DNA from: Falsiroseomonas algicola
Lineage (GTDB): Bacteria > Pseudomonadota > Alphaproteobacteria > Acetobacterales > Acetobacteraceae
Length of the DNA: 64,000 nt
Direction: 5' to 3'
Assembly (NCBI RefSeq): GCF_011040385.1
Contig: NZ_JAAIKB010000001.1
Span: 806,001 to 870,000 of the forward strand
Under the pieces are notes generated by a model. The model had not been told where the DNA came from. It worked only from the letters and a program-made list of their open reading frames with translations, and did not search any database. Both the position numbers and the translations under genes were made by a program. Every line of letters begins with the position of its first letter. Positions within the stretch are counted from its first letter, which is position 1. Below are positions 55,720 through 64,000 of the stretch, one piece after another.

Positions 55720-58476
55720 ATGCCCGACGTCCTCGTGGTCGAAAGCCCCGCCAAGGCGAAGACGATCAACAAGTATCTTGGCTCGGATTTCACCGTCCTC
55801 GCCTCCTTCGGCCATGTCCGCGACCTCCCGCCCAAGGACGGCTCCGTCCGGCCGGAGGAAGACTTCGCCATGGATTGGGAGGCCGATGAGCGCGGCGAGC
55901 GCCAGGTCGGCGCCATCGCCAAGGCGCTGAAGGGCGCGCGCCGCCTCTTCCTGGCCACCGACCCGGACCGGGAGGGCGAGGCCATCTCCTGGCACGTGCA
56001 GGACATGCTGGCCCGCCGCGGCGCGCTGAAGGGCGTGCAGGTCAACCGCATCACCTTCAACGAGATCACGAAGCGCGCCGTCCAGCATGCGGTGGCCAAC
56101 CCCCGCCCGCTCGACGTGCCGCTGATCGACGCCTACCTGGCGCGCCGGGCGCTCGACTACCTCGTCGGCTTCAACCTCTCCCCGGTGCTGTGGCGGAAGC
56201 TCCCCGGCAGCCGCTCCGCCGGCCGCGTGCAATCCGTGGCACTCCGCCTGATCTGCGAGCGGGAGGCCGAGATCGAGGCCTTCCGCGCCCGCGAATACTG
56301 GACGGTGGAGGCCCAGTTCGCGACCCCCGTGGGCGCCAAGTTCACCGCCCGCCTGACCCACCATGAGGGCAAGCGGCTCGAGCAGTTCGACCTGCCGAAC
56401 GAGGCCGCGGCGATGGCCGCCAAGGCCGCGGTCGAGGCCGGCAAGTTCAGCGTCGCCTCCATCGAGAAGAAGCGCACCAAGCGCAACCCGCCGCCGCCCT
56501 TCACCACCTCCACCCTCCAGATGGAGGCCAGCCGCAAGCTGGGCATGGGCGCGCAGGCGGCGATGCGCGTGGCACAGCAGCTCTATGAGGGTGTCGATAT
56601 CGGCGGCGAGACCGTCGGCCTCATCACCTATATGCGGACCGATGGCGTGCAGATGGCGCGGGAGGCGATCTTCGCCATCCGCGACCACGTCAAGGAAGCC
56701 TTCGGCCCGGACTACGTCCCCGGCGCGCCGCGCGAGTATTCCTCCAAGGCCAAGAACGCGCAGGAAGCCCATGAGGCGATCCGCCCGACCGACGTGACCC
56801 GCACGCCGGACCAGGTGGCCCGCTTCCTCGATGACCGGCAGCGGAAGCTCTACGAACTCGTCTGGAAGCGCGCCGTCGCCTCCCAGATGCAATCGGCCGA
56901 GATTGACCAGACCGCGGTGGACATCGCCGATGCCAGCGGCCGCACGCGGCTGCGCGCCAACGGCTCCGTCATCGCCTTCGACGGCTTCCTGCGCCTCTAT
57001 CGGGAGGACGAGGACGACCGCGCCGCCGACGCCCGCGCTGGCCTGGCCGCCGCCGCCGAGGATGAGGACAGCAAGATCCTGCCCCCGATGCGGGAGAAGG
57101 ATGCGCTGCGAAACGGCCCCGTCGCCGCCAACCAGCACTTCACCCAGCCCCCGCCCCGCTATTCCGAGGCGACGCTGGTGAAGCGGCTGGAGGAGCTCGG
57201 CATCGGCCGTCCCTCCACCTACGCCTCCATCCTGCAGGTGCTGCAGGACCGGGAATATGTCCGCCTCGACAAGCGGCGCTTCATCCCGGAGGACCGCGGC
57301 CGCCTCGTCACCGCCTTCCTCGTCGCCTTCTTCGAACGCTACGTCGATACCGGCTTCACTGCGGGGCTCGAGGAGAAGCTCGACGACATCTCCGGCGGCC
57401 GCGCCGATTGGCGCGCGGTGATGCGCGCCTTCTGGGACGAATTCAGCAAGGCCATCGCCTCCACCAGCGAACTCACCATCAGCGACGTCATCGATGCGCT
57501 GGACGAGGATCTGGGCCCGCACTTCTTCCCGGCGCGGGAGGACGGCAGCGACCCGCGCGCCTGCCCGGCCTGCTCTGGCGGAAGGCTCGGCCTGCGGCTC
57601 GGCCGCACCGGCGCCTTCATCGGCTGCAATAACTATCCGGAGTGCCGCTACACCCGCCCGCTCGTCGCCCCCGGCGCGGAGGCCGATGGCGCGGCCAGCT
57701 TCAACGAGGGCGCGCGCGACCTGGGCGTCGATCCCACCTCCAACCTGCGCGTCCAGCTGAAGCGTGGCCCCTACGGCCTCTATGTCCAGCTGGGCGAGGA
57801 GACGGAGGACGCCAAGGGCAAGAAGGTGAAGCCGCGGCGCGCCAGCCTGGCCAAGGGCATGGACCCGGAGGCATTGACGCTCGACCGTGCGCTCGCGTTG
57901 CTGTCGCTGCCTCGCATCGTCGGCGTGCATCCGGAGACCCATGAGGAGATCACGGCCGCCATCGGCCGCTTCGGCCCCTATGTGAAGATGGGCAATCTCT
58001 TCAAGTCGCTCGATCCCGATGACGATGTGCTGGTCATCGGCCTGAACCGCGCCATGGCGCTGCTGGCCGATGTGAAGCCGCGCGGAAGGCCGCTCGGCGA
58101 CCATCCCTCCGGCGGCGTGGTGGAGGTGCGGCGCGGGCGCTTCGGCCCCTTCGCGCTGCATGGCAGCCGCGTCGCCTCCCTCCCCCGCACCATGGATTTC
58201 GACAGCGTGACGCTGGACGATGCCGTGAAGCTGCTGGCGGAGAAGGGCAAGGACCTGCCGCCCAAGGGTGGCAAGGGGGCGAAGGGCAAGGCCAAGGCCG
58301 CGCCGAAGAAGGCCGCCGCCGCCAAGGCCCCGGCCGCCGATGACGCACCTGCGCCGAAGAAGGCGCCCGCCAGGAAGGCCGCAGCCCCCAAGGCGGCGGC
58401 GAAGAAGCCGGCGGCGAAGAAGCCCGCCGCCAAGGCAGCCCCCGCCAAGAAGCCGGCCGCCCGGAAGGCCACCTGA
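55720..58476 (+). CDS. topA: DNA topoisomerase I
   Basis: Type IA topoisomerase of 918 aa that relaxes negative supercoils. The TOPRIM domain starts VLVVESPAKAKTINKYLG, with ATDPDREGEAISWH as its acidic motif. The catalytic tyrosine is Y304 in LITYMRTDGV. A zinc-finger module (ACPACSGGRLG ... GCNNYPECRY) lies near 610-640, followed by topoisomerase C-terminal repeats. From about residue 848 the protein ends in a long Lys/Ala/Pro tail, common in high-GC actinobacteria and some alphaproteobacteria, which probably binds DNA. rnr starts 1 base after the stop. Confidence 0.97.
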   Translation: MPDVLVVESPAKAKTINKYLGSDFTVLASFGHVRDLPPKDGSVRPEEDFAMDWEADERGERQVGAIAKALKGARRLFLATDPDREGEAISWHVQDMLARRGALKGVQVNRITFNEITKRAVQHAVANPRPLDVPLIDAYLARRALDYLVGFNLSPVLWRKLPGSRSAGRVQSVALRLICEREAEIEAFRAREYWTVEAQFATPVGAKFTARLTHHEGKRLEQFDLPNEAAAMAAKAAVEAGKFSVASIEKKRTKRNPPPPFTTSTLQMEASRKLGMGAQAAMRVAQQLYEGVDIGGETVGLITYMRTDGVQMAREAIFAIRDHVKEAFGPDYVPGAPREYSSKAKNAQEAHEAIRPTDVTRTPDQVARFLDDRQRKLYELVWKRAVASQMQSAEIDQTAVDIADASGRTRLRANGSVIAFDGFLRLYREDEDDRAADARAGLAAAAEDEDSKILPPMREKDALRNGPVAANQHFTQPPPRYSEATLVKRLEELGIGRPSTYASILQVLQDREYVRLDKRRFIPEDRGRLVTAFLVAFFERYVDTGFTAGLEEKLDDISGGRADWRAVMRAFWDEFSKAIASTSELTISDVIDALDEDLGPHFFPAREDGSDPRACPACSGGRLGLRLGRTGAFIGCNNYPECRYTRPLVAPGAEADGAASFNEGARDLGVDPTSNLRVQLKRGPYGLYVQLGEETEDAKGKKVKPRRASLAKGMDPEALTLDRALALLSLPRIVGVHPETHEEITAAIGRFGPYVKMGNLFKSLDPDDDVLVIGLNRAMALLADVKPRGRPLGDHPSGGVVEVRRGRFGPFALHGSRVASLPRTMDFDSVTLDDAVKLLAEKGKDLPPKGGKGAKGKAKAAPKKAAAAKAPAADDAPAPKKAPARKAAAPKAAAKKPAAKKPAAKAAPAKKPAARKAT

Positions 58477-58477
58477 C

Positions 58478-60796
58478 ATGCCGCGGCGCGCCCCGCCCCT
58501 GAAGGGCTTCGGGGTGCGCAGCCGCGCGCCCCTCGGCAAGAAATCCGCCCTCCACCGCCTGGCCGCCACCGCGGAACCAGGCGTGATGCCGACCCTGGAG
58601 AAACTGCGGGAATTCATCCAGGCGGCGGGCCAGCGAGTCGGCAAGACGGAGATCGCCGCGCATTTCGGCCTGAACACCGACCAGCGCGCCGAACTCCGCG
58701 GCATGCTCCGCGAGCTCACGGAATCCGGCCACGCCACGCCGATCGGCCGCAAGGGCCTCATCGCCCATGACCGCCTTCCCGACATGGCGGTGGTGGAGAT
58801 GACCGGCACCGACCCGGATGGCGACCCCATCGCGCGCCCCGTGCAGTGGGACCGCGCGAACGGCCCAGCGCCCGTCATCTACATGGCGCGCGAACCTGCC
58901 GGGCAGCCCGCCCTCGCCCCCGGCCAGCGTGTGCTGGCCCGGCTGAAGTTCATCGGCATCGGCCGCTATGAAGGCCGCACCTTCAAGCGCCTGCACAGCA
59001 CCGCCCCCGCCCGCATCCTCGGCGTGTTCGAGGAAGGCCGGATCATCCCGACCGACCGCCGCCAGAAGGCGGATTGGCGCGTGCCGGCCAACGAGGTGAA
59101 CGGCGCCCGACCCGGCGACATCGTGCTGGCCGAACCGCTGCCGACCGGCCACGGCCTCGGCGCCCGCCCCGCCCGCATCATCGAGCGCATCGGCCGCATG
59201 GGAGAGGCGCGCGCCGTCTCCCTCATCTGCATCCACGCGCACGGCATCCCCGATGTCTTCCCCGCCGAGGCGCTGGAGGAAGCGGAGGACGCCAAGGGCG
59301 TCACCAAGCGCAACCGGGAAGACCTCCGCGCCATCCCGCTGGTGACGATTGATGGCGAGGATGCGCGCGACTTCGACGATGCCGTCTGGGCCGAGCCCGG
59401 CGAGGGCGGCTGGCGCGTGCTCGTCGCCATCGCCGATGTCGCGCACTACGTGAAGCCCGACAGCGCGCTGGACCGGGAGGCCTGGGCCCGCGGCAACAGC
59501 GTCTATTTCCCCGACCGCGTCGTGCCCATGCTGCCCGAAGCGCTCTCCAATGGCTGGTGCAGCCTGCGCCCGAAGGAAGATCGCGGCTGCCTCTTCGTCG
59601 AGATGAATTTCGACAAAGCGGGCACCAAGGTCAGCCACCGCTTCGGCCGCGGCATCATGAAAAGCGCCGCGCGGCTCACCTACGAACAGGTGCAGGCCGC
59701 GCGGGACGAAGGCACCGTCCCCGATGGCGTGCCCGACGATCTGATCGGCCACCTCTACGGCGCCTATGAGGCCCTGCTGGCCGACCGCGCGCGGCGCGGC
59801 ACGCTCGACCTCGAAGTGCCCGAACGCCGCGTCCTGCTCGACGCCCGCGGCCAGGTGCAGGGCGTGGTCCCGCGCGCCCGCCTCGATTCCCACAAGCTGA
59901 TCGAGGAATTCATGGTCGCCGCCAATGTCTGCGCGGCGGAGGAGCTGGAGCGCCTGAGCCAGCCCTGCATGTATCGCGTCCATGACCGGCCCTCCGACGA
60001 GAAGCTGGAGGGGCTGCGCCAGTTCCTGCAGTCGCTCGACCTGAACCTGCCCGCGCGGGACCGCCTGCATCCCCGCGACTTCGGCGGCATCCTGGAGCGT
60101 GTGAAGGGCAGGCCGGAGGAGCGCCTGGTGAACGAGGCCGTGCTGCGCGGCCAGTCCCAGGCCGCCTATGACCCCGACAATATCGGCCATTTCGGCCTCG
60201 CATTGGCGCGCTACGCCCATTTCACCAGCCCGATCCGCCGCTACGCGGACCTTCTGGTCCACCGCGCACTGATCCGCGGCCTGAACCTGTCCAAGGGCGA
60301 CGGCGCGCTGACCGATGCCGAAACCGCACGCTTCCCCGACACCGCCGAGCATATCACCAGCACCGAACGCCGCGCCGCGGCGGCGGAGCGGGAGGCGGTG
60401 GACCGCTACCTCGCTGCCTTCATGGCAACACGCGTCGGAGAGTTGTTCGAAGCGCGGATTTCGGGGGTGACACGCTTCGGCCTCTTCGTCACCGTGGAGG
60501 AGAACGGCGCCAGTGGAATCGTACCGCTTGCGTCCTTGCCGGACGACAGATGGACGTTGGACGAGGCCGGGCGCGGAATGTCCGGTCGCAATACGGGTCT
60601 GACCTTTTCCCTCGGCCAGGCGGTCGAGGTGCGGCTGGCGGAGGCGACTCCGCGGACGGGGGGGATGGTCTTCGCCATGATGCAGGGCGACCCCTCCGCC
60701 ATCCGCCCGCGCGGCGCCCGCTCCCGCGCCTCTGGCAAGCGCTTGTCCAAGGCGCCCGCACGGCGGCCCTCGGAACGCTCCTCGCGGCGGGAATAG
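58478..60796 (+). CDS. rnr: Ribonuclease R
   Basis: Processive 3'-5' exoribonuclease of 772 aa. An N-terminal helix-turn-helix region (REFIQAAGQRVGKTEIAAHF) and cold-shock domains lead into the RNB catalytic domain: LVTIDGEDARDFDDAVWAE holds the metal-binding aspartates, and FGLALARYAHFTSPIRRYAD is the second signature. An S1 domain follows (FEARISGVTRFGLFVTVEEN) and a basic tail ends the protein. The coding end overlaps the possible S41 peptidase start by 247 bases. Confidence 0.95.
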   Translation: MPRRAPPLKGFGVRSRAPLGKKSALHRLAATAEPGVMPTLEKLREFIQAAGQRVGKTEIAAHFGLNTDQRAELRGMLRELTESGHATPIGRKGLIAHDRLPDMAVVEMTGTDPDGDPIARPVQWDRANGPAPVIYMAREPAGQPALAPGQRVLARLKFIGIGRYEGRTFKRLHSTAPARILGVFEEGRIIPTDRRQKADWRVPANEVNGARPGDIVLAEPLPTGHGLGARPARIIERIGRMGEARAVSLICIHAHGIPDVFPAEALEEAEDAKGVTKRNREDLRAIPLVTIDGEDARDFDDAVWAEPGEGGWRVLVAIADVAHYVKPDSALDREAWARGNSVYFPDRVVPMLPEALSNGWCSLRPKEDRGCLFVEMNFDKAGTKVSHRFGRGIMKSAARLTYEQVQAARDEGTVPDGVPDDLIGHLYGAYEALLADRARRGTLDLEVPERRVLLDARGQVQGVVPRARLDSHKLIEEFMVAANVCAAEELERLSQPCMYRVHDRPSDEKLEGLRQFLQSLDLNLPARDRLHPRDFGGILERVKGRPEERLVNEAVLRGQSQAAYDPDNIGHFGLALARYAHFTSPIRRYADLLVHRALIRGLNLSKGDGALTDAETARFPDTAEHITSTERRAAAAEREAVDRYLAAFMATRVGELFEARISGVTRFGLFVTVEENGASGIVPLASLPDDRWTLDEAGRGMSGRNTGLTFSLGQAVEVRLAEATPRTGGMVFAMMQGDPSAIRPRGARSRASGKRLSKAPARRPSERSSRRE

Positions 60797-62280
60797 CCGC
60801 ACCGGCGCGGGCGCAGGAGAACACCTTCCCGCGCAGCGCCATCGAGCCCGTCCTGGCCGAGAGCCACTTCCTTGTCCTCGAACGACATATCGAGGCCGAG
60901 AACCCCGCCAACCTCGCCCTCTGGTCGCTGCGCGGCCTGACGGTCATCGATCCCCGCCTCGGCGCGGAGATCCGCCAGGATCGCCTGCGCCTGCTCGGCG
61001 AGGACCGGGTCCTCGCCAGCCTGCCGATCGCGCCGCTCACCGCCCGCGCCGCGCCGCAGCAGCTGGGCAACGCCGTCGCGGCCTCGCTCACGGAACTCTA
61101 CGAGGCCGCCTGGCGCGCCTCCCCGGCGCTACGCCGCGCCGGCGCCGAACGCCTGGTCGCCTCGGGGTTCGAGGAGCTGTTCAACCACCTCGACCCCTAT
61201 AGCCGCTACGTAACGCCGACCGAGGCGCGCGCCGCCCGCGAACGCCGGGTCGGCCAGTCCGGCCTCGGCCTCCGCGTTGCCGCCCGCCGCGACGCGCTGG
61301 TGATCGCGGAGGTGGTGCGGGACGGCCCCGCCGCCCAGGCCGGCATCCGCGCCGGGGACATCCTGGTCGCGGTGGAAGGCCGCAGCCTCGGCCCCCGCGA
61401 CCCCGGCCTGGCCGCGACGCTCCTGGAAGGCCCCGAAGGCTCCGATGTCAGCCTCACCATCGCCCGCGGCCGCATGCGGCGGGAGGTGACCCTGGTGCGG
61501 GAGGTGGTGGTGCCGGAGACCGTGACGGCGGAGACGCGGGACGGCATCCTCTGGCTGCGCATCACCGGCTTCTCCGCCGTCACGGACCGTCGAGTCGCCA
61601 CCGTGCTGAGCGACGGCCTCGGCGGCCCCCGCCAGCCCCGCGGCGTGGTGCTGGACCTCCGCGGCAATCGCGGCGGGCTGCTCGGCCAGGCGGTTGCCGT
61701 CGCCGATGCCTTCCTGGCGGAGGGCGAGGTGGTGCGCACGGAAGGCCGCCACCCCGAGGCGAATCGCCGCTACCGCGCCGGCGGCCAGGACCTCGCGCAG
61801 GGCATGCCGGTGGTGGTGCTGGTCGATGGCCGCACCGCCTCCGCCGCCGAGATCGTGGCGGTGGGCCTGGCGGAACGCGGCCGCGCCGCCATCGTCGGCA
61901 GCGCCACCATGGGCAAGGGGCTGATCCAGCTGGTGGCACCCCTGCCGAATGAGGGCGAGATCCTGGTCACCTGGTCGCGAGTCGTGGCGCCGAGCGGCTG
62001 GCCGATCCAGGGCATGGGCGTGCTGCCCGCGCTCTGCACCAGCCTTGGCCCCGAAGCCCTGGCGCAGGGCCTGGCGCGGCTGAACCAGGGCGAGCCGCCC
62101 ATGGGCCGCGCCCTGCTGCGCCAGCGCGCCGCCCGCGCCCCGGTACTGGCCAGCGAGATGTCGGCGCTGCGCGGCACCTGCCCGCCCGCGGAGGGCCGCG
62201 GCGCGGACCTCACCGCCGCGCGCGCCCTGATCGAATCGCCCGCGGCCTACGGCACCGCCATCCGCGGCCCGGGTGGTTGA
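60550..62280 (+). CDS. S41 family C-terminal processing peptidase with PDZ domain (start uncertain)
   Basis: Periplasmic serine protease of CtpA type. A signal-like segment (TAALGTLLAAGIAAPARAQ) is encoded at about 60754-60815, then an N-terminal helical region, a PDZ domain (GLRVAARRDALVIAEVVRDG, AGIRAGDILVAVEGRSL) and the S41 core. The catalytic serine is in DGRTASAAEIVAVGLA and the lysine in GSATMGKGLIQLV. The only ATG, GTG or TTG in frame before the signal segment is ATG 60550, deep inside rnr, which would put about 60 odd residues in front of it. Translation may instead begin at a rare codon near 60730. Confidence 0.8.
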   Translation: MDVGRGRARNVRSQYGSDLFPRPGGRGAAGGGDSADGGDGLRHDAGRPLRHPPARRPLPRLWQALVQGARTAALGTLLAAGIAAPARAQENTFPRSAIEPVLAESHFLVLERHIEAENPANLALWSLRGLTVIDPRLGAEIRQDRLRLLGEDRVLASLPIAPLTARAAPQQLGNAVAASLTELYEAAWRASPALRRAGAERLVASGFEELFNHLDPYSRYVTPTEARAARERRVGQSGLGLRVAARRDALVIAEVVRDGPAAQAGIRAGDILVAVEGRSLGPRDPGLAATLLEGPEGSDVSLTIARGRMRREVTLVREVVVPETVTAETRDGILWLRITGFSAVTDRRVATVLSDGLGGPRQPRGVVLDLRGNRGGLLGQAVAVADAFLAEGEVVRTEGRHPEANRRYRAGGQDLAQGMPVVVLVDGRTASAAEIVAVGLAERGRAAIVGSATMGKGLIQLVAPLPNEGEILVTWSRVVAPSGWPIQGMGVLPALCTSLGPEALAQGLARLNQGEPPMGRALLRQRAARAPVLASEMSALRGTCPPAEGRGADLTAARALIESPAAYGTAIRGPGG

Positions 62281-62361
62281 GTCTTCTTCTGCCCTCAAAC
62301 GGCGGGCGCCGGCTCCGCCGGCTTGCCTTCGCGGCACTTGCCGCGGGCCGCGTTCCGGGAC

Positions 62362-62392
62362 CCCATGCACGTTGCGGAGCAACGCGCATGGG
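62362..62392. repeat. Long imperfect hairpin after the S41 peptidase gene
   Basis: Arms CCCATGC-A-CGTTGC and GCAACG-C-GCATGGG give 13 pairs with one A-C mismatch around a GGA loop. It lies 81 bases after the peptidase stop and 147 before rpmG. Could be a terminator or a dispersed palindromic element. Confidence 0.45.
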
Positions 62393-62486
62393 CACCCGTC
62401 GCGGCCTCGGCCGCCCATGGCGGCCGCATCATCACCCCGTCCCGCTTGACCTTCCCGCCCGCCCGACTATGGTGCGGCCTCTCGAC

Positions 62487-62508
62487 GGGCGGGCCGCAAG
62501 GCTCGCCC
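62487..62508 (+). promoter_or_regulatory. GCAA-tetraloop hairpin in the rpmG leader
   Basis: Nine-pair stem (GGGCGGGCC with GGCTCGCCC, one G-U pair) closed by the stable GNRA tetraloop GCAA, 31 bases before the rpmG start. Possible leader element for translation control of L33. Confidence 0.35.
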
Positions 62509-62539
62509 GCAACCTGTTTCGCGCGTTGGAACCTGAACG

Positions 62540-62713
62540 ATGGCCAAGGCCAATACCATCCTGATCAAGCTCGTCAGCACGGCGGAGCCCGCGACGGGCT
62601 ACTTCTACGTGACGAAGAAGAACACCCGGAATGCCCAGGGCAAGCTGGAGCTGAAGAAGTACGACCCCGTCGCGCGCAAGCACGTCGTCTTCCGGGAAGC
62701 CAAGATCAAGTAA
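62540..62713 (+). CDS. rpmG: 50S ribosomal protein L33
   Basis: Ribosomal protein of 57 aa. [40 protein letters not shown] and [16 protein letters not shown] match bacterial L33 along the full length. This is the cysteine-free form that lacks the zinc ribbon, usual in alphaproteobacteria. A strong terminator structure follows. Confidence 0.96.
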   Translation: MAKANTILIKLVSTAEPATGYFYVTKKNTRNAQGKLELKKYDPVARKHVVFREAKIK

Positions 62714-62769
62714 TCCCGCGCGGGGCCCCGGGTTCTCCCCCGGGCCCCACGTCAGCCTGATCCAACGCG

Positions 62770-62804
62770 AACCGCGCCAGACCCCAGGGTCCGGCGCGGT
62801 TTTC
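62770..62804 (+). terminator. Rho-independent terminator of rpmG
   Basis: Arms AACCGCGCC (62770-62778) and GGCGCGGTT (62793-62801) with an inner GACCC/GGGTC stem, followed by TTTTCGTC. A first hairpin lies at 62722-62748 (arms near GGGGCCC and GGGCCCC). The end of the rpmG message is therefore well defined. Confidence 0.75.
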
Positions 62805-62845
62805 GTCGTCGGTGATGTCCTGGGAGCCCTCCCCCGCGCTTGCGG

Positions 62846-62870
62846 GGCGTTGCGGCACTGCCGCAACGCC
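62846..62870. repeat. Perfect 12-1-12 palindrome between rpmG and pleD
   Basis: Arm GGCGTTGCGGCA and its exact complement around a single C. It is preceded at once by a CCCCGC-GCTT-GCGGGG hairpin. It shares the CGTTGCGG core with the hairpin at 62362. It may terminate pleD on the minus strand or be a dispersed repeat. Confidence 0.45.
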
Positions 62871-62917
62871 AGCGGCTGGTTGGGTGGGGGCGATCCGATC
62901 CCCGCCGAATCCTCGCC

Positions 62918-64000
62918 CTACCGCGCCTGCCGCGCCGCCGGCGTGCCCCGGTCCGCGCTCGGCGGCCAATCCTCGTCCACCGCGGGCTCGACCCGGTCGC
63001 GGCCATTGTTCTTGGCGCGGTACAGCGCCGCATCCGCGGCACTCACCACGTCATCGGACTGCGCCCCGATGCCGCCGGAGGCGACGCCGATGCTGGCCGT
63101 GACGTTCAGCGCCTGGCCTTCCGCCACCATCGGCACATTGGCGATCGCGGCCCGAAGCCGCTCCGCCACCAGCATCCCGTCCTCGGTCGTGGCGCCCGAC
63201 ATGACGATGAGGAACTCCTCCCCGCCATAGCGCGCGATGACGTCGGCGGCGCGGAGGTGCCCGCGCACGCGCTCCGCCACCTCCCGCAGCACCACGTCGC
63301 CGGCGGCGTGGCCGTAGGTGTCGTTCACCGACTTGAAGCGGTCCACGTCGATCAGCAGGCAGGCCGCGCCGGAATTGCGCAGCACGCCTTCCAGGTGGCG
63401 GCGGACATAGCGGCGGTTGCGCAGCCCCGTCAGCGGGTCCGTCACCGCCATCTCCAGGCTGCGGTCGAGGTCCGCCCGCAGCCTCTCCTGGTAGCGCTTG
63501 CGCCGGATCTGGTTGCGCACCCGCGCCCGCAATTCGTTGGGGTCCACCGGCCGCAGCACATGGTCATTGGCGCCGAGGTCGAAGCCCCGCAGCACCAGCC
63601 CCTTCTGCCCGCTATCCGCCACCAGCAGCACCGGCAGGTCGCGCGTCGCCGCCTGGGCGCGCAGCCGCGACGCCAGGCGCAGCGCATCGCCGCCATCCAG
63701 CGAGAGGCTCAGCAGCACCACGTCATGTTGGCCATCCATCAGGATGTCCCAGGATTCGGCGCTGTCCGCGCAATGGCCGACATCGATGCCATCCGCGGCC
63801 AGCACCCGGGTCAGCGCATCGGCCTCATCGAAATCCTCGTTGACGATCAGCGCACGCGCCCCCGCCACATTCGGCGATGGCCCCGGCGGCGGCTCGAACC
63901 CCAAATCGCGCGCCGTCTCCGCCCGCAGGCGCCAGGCATCCAGCACCTGCTTCATGCGGAGCAGCGCGCGCAGCCGGGCGAACAGCGTCGCATCGTCCAC
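62918..64000 (-). CDS. pleD: PleD-type response regulator diguanylate cyclase (5' end outside window)
   Basis: The visible 360 residues show the second receiver-like domain (ARALIVNEDFDEADALTRVL, VVLLSLSLDGGDALRLASRL) and a C-terminal GGDEF domain with GGEEF active site. RAAD five residues before it is the inhibitory I-site. Those parts and the linker LFARLRALLRMKQVLDAWRL match the back half of PleD, so the first, phosphorylated receiver domain should lie beyond the window. The frame is open at base 64000, so a GTG there is not taken as the start. The protein makes cyclic di-GMP to control cell-surface and motility changes. Confidence 0.9.
   Translation of the reverse strand: MDDATLFARLRALLRMKQVLDAWRLRAETARDLGFEPPPGPSPNVAGARALIVNEDFDEADALTRVLAADGIDVGHCADSAESWDILMDGQHDVVLLSLSLDGGDALRLASRLRAQAATRDLPVLLVADSGQKGLVLRGFDLGANDHVLRPVDPNELRARVRNQIRRKRYQERLRADLDRSLEMAVTDPLTGLRNRRYVRRHLEGVLRNSGAACLLIDVDRFKSVNDTYGHAAGDVVLREVAERVRGHLRAADVIARYGGEEFLIVMSGATTEDGMLVAERLRAAIANVPMVAEGQALNVTASIGVASGGIGAQSDDVVSAADAALYRAKNNGRDRVEPAVDEDWPPSADRGTPAARQAR

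Noticed and set aside
58264-58470. Direct repeats at the end of topA as a CRISPR or mobile-element signal
   Set aside because: The repetition is codon-level reuse of Lys, Ala and Pro in a coding tail, without spacers or repeat boundaries.
55678-58878. Very long open frame on the minus strand, antisense to topA and rnr
   Set aside because: The translation is Gly/Arg/Leu-rich without domain motifs. It mirrors topA, whose own frame has all catalytic motifs. Long antisense frames are expected at this GC content.

Overview
The window is very GC-rich, densely packed DNA, almost certainly from an alphaproteobacterium and most like Acetobacteraceae/Rhodospirillales of the Roseomonas kind. The evidence is a UPF0262 gene, a PleD-type regulator, an alphaproteobacterial pyrB-linked PyrX/PyrC, HWE-family kinase signalling, GatCAB, and four orphan Bug-type (TTT) periplasmic receptors. 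No rRNA, tRNA, CRISPR array, insertion sequence or prophage was seen. No gene-free stretch exceeds about 300 bases.

Layout. 1-3041: end of an iron(III)-type ABC importer. 3127-7211: an isomerase, dadA with a divergent Lrp-type regulator and two perfect operators, a VOC protein and an Old Yellow Enzyme. 7250-10169: a TakP-like TRAP transporter, divergent from an HWE sensor kinase (10392-12884). 12966-23269: a scattered set for cyclic amide, hydantoin or ureide breakdown (amidohydrolase, two D-carbamoylases, Asp/Glu-hydantoin racemase, Bug receptor). Inside it sits a photoactive yellow protein gene (18796-19185) joined to a p-coumarate:CoA ligase. 23533-29711: small conserved proteins, mtnA, a Bug receptor and an amino-acid ABC importer without an ATPase. 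29715-36769: a pimelate/dicarboxylate beta-oxidation operon (pimF, pimA, pimC, pimD order) ending with a Bug receptor. It is divergent from a nitronate monooxygenase/IclR pair. 38752-40341: an orphan peptide-type binding protein.

From 40413 to the end is mostly housekeeping: gatCAB on the minus strand, then ruvX, pyrB, pyrC/X, plsY, dprA, topA, rnr, an S41 peptidase and rpmG on the plus strand, then a truncated pleD on the minus strand. Between pyrB and pyrC/X lies an accessory island of about 7.4 kb. It holds eight related small two-helix membrane proteins of DUF3592-like layout, a proteasome-like Ntn hydrolase, a Bug receptor and a GAF-GGDEF protein.

The most notable items are the photoactive yellow protein operon and the membrane-protein array inserted into the pyrimidine operon. 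The array has no function I can name and is the best candidate here for an undescribed system.
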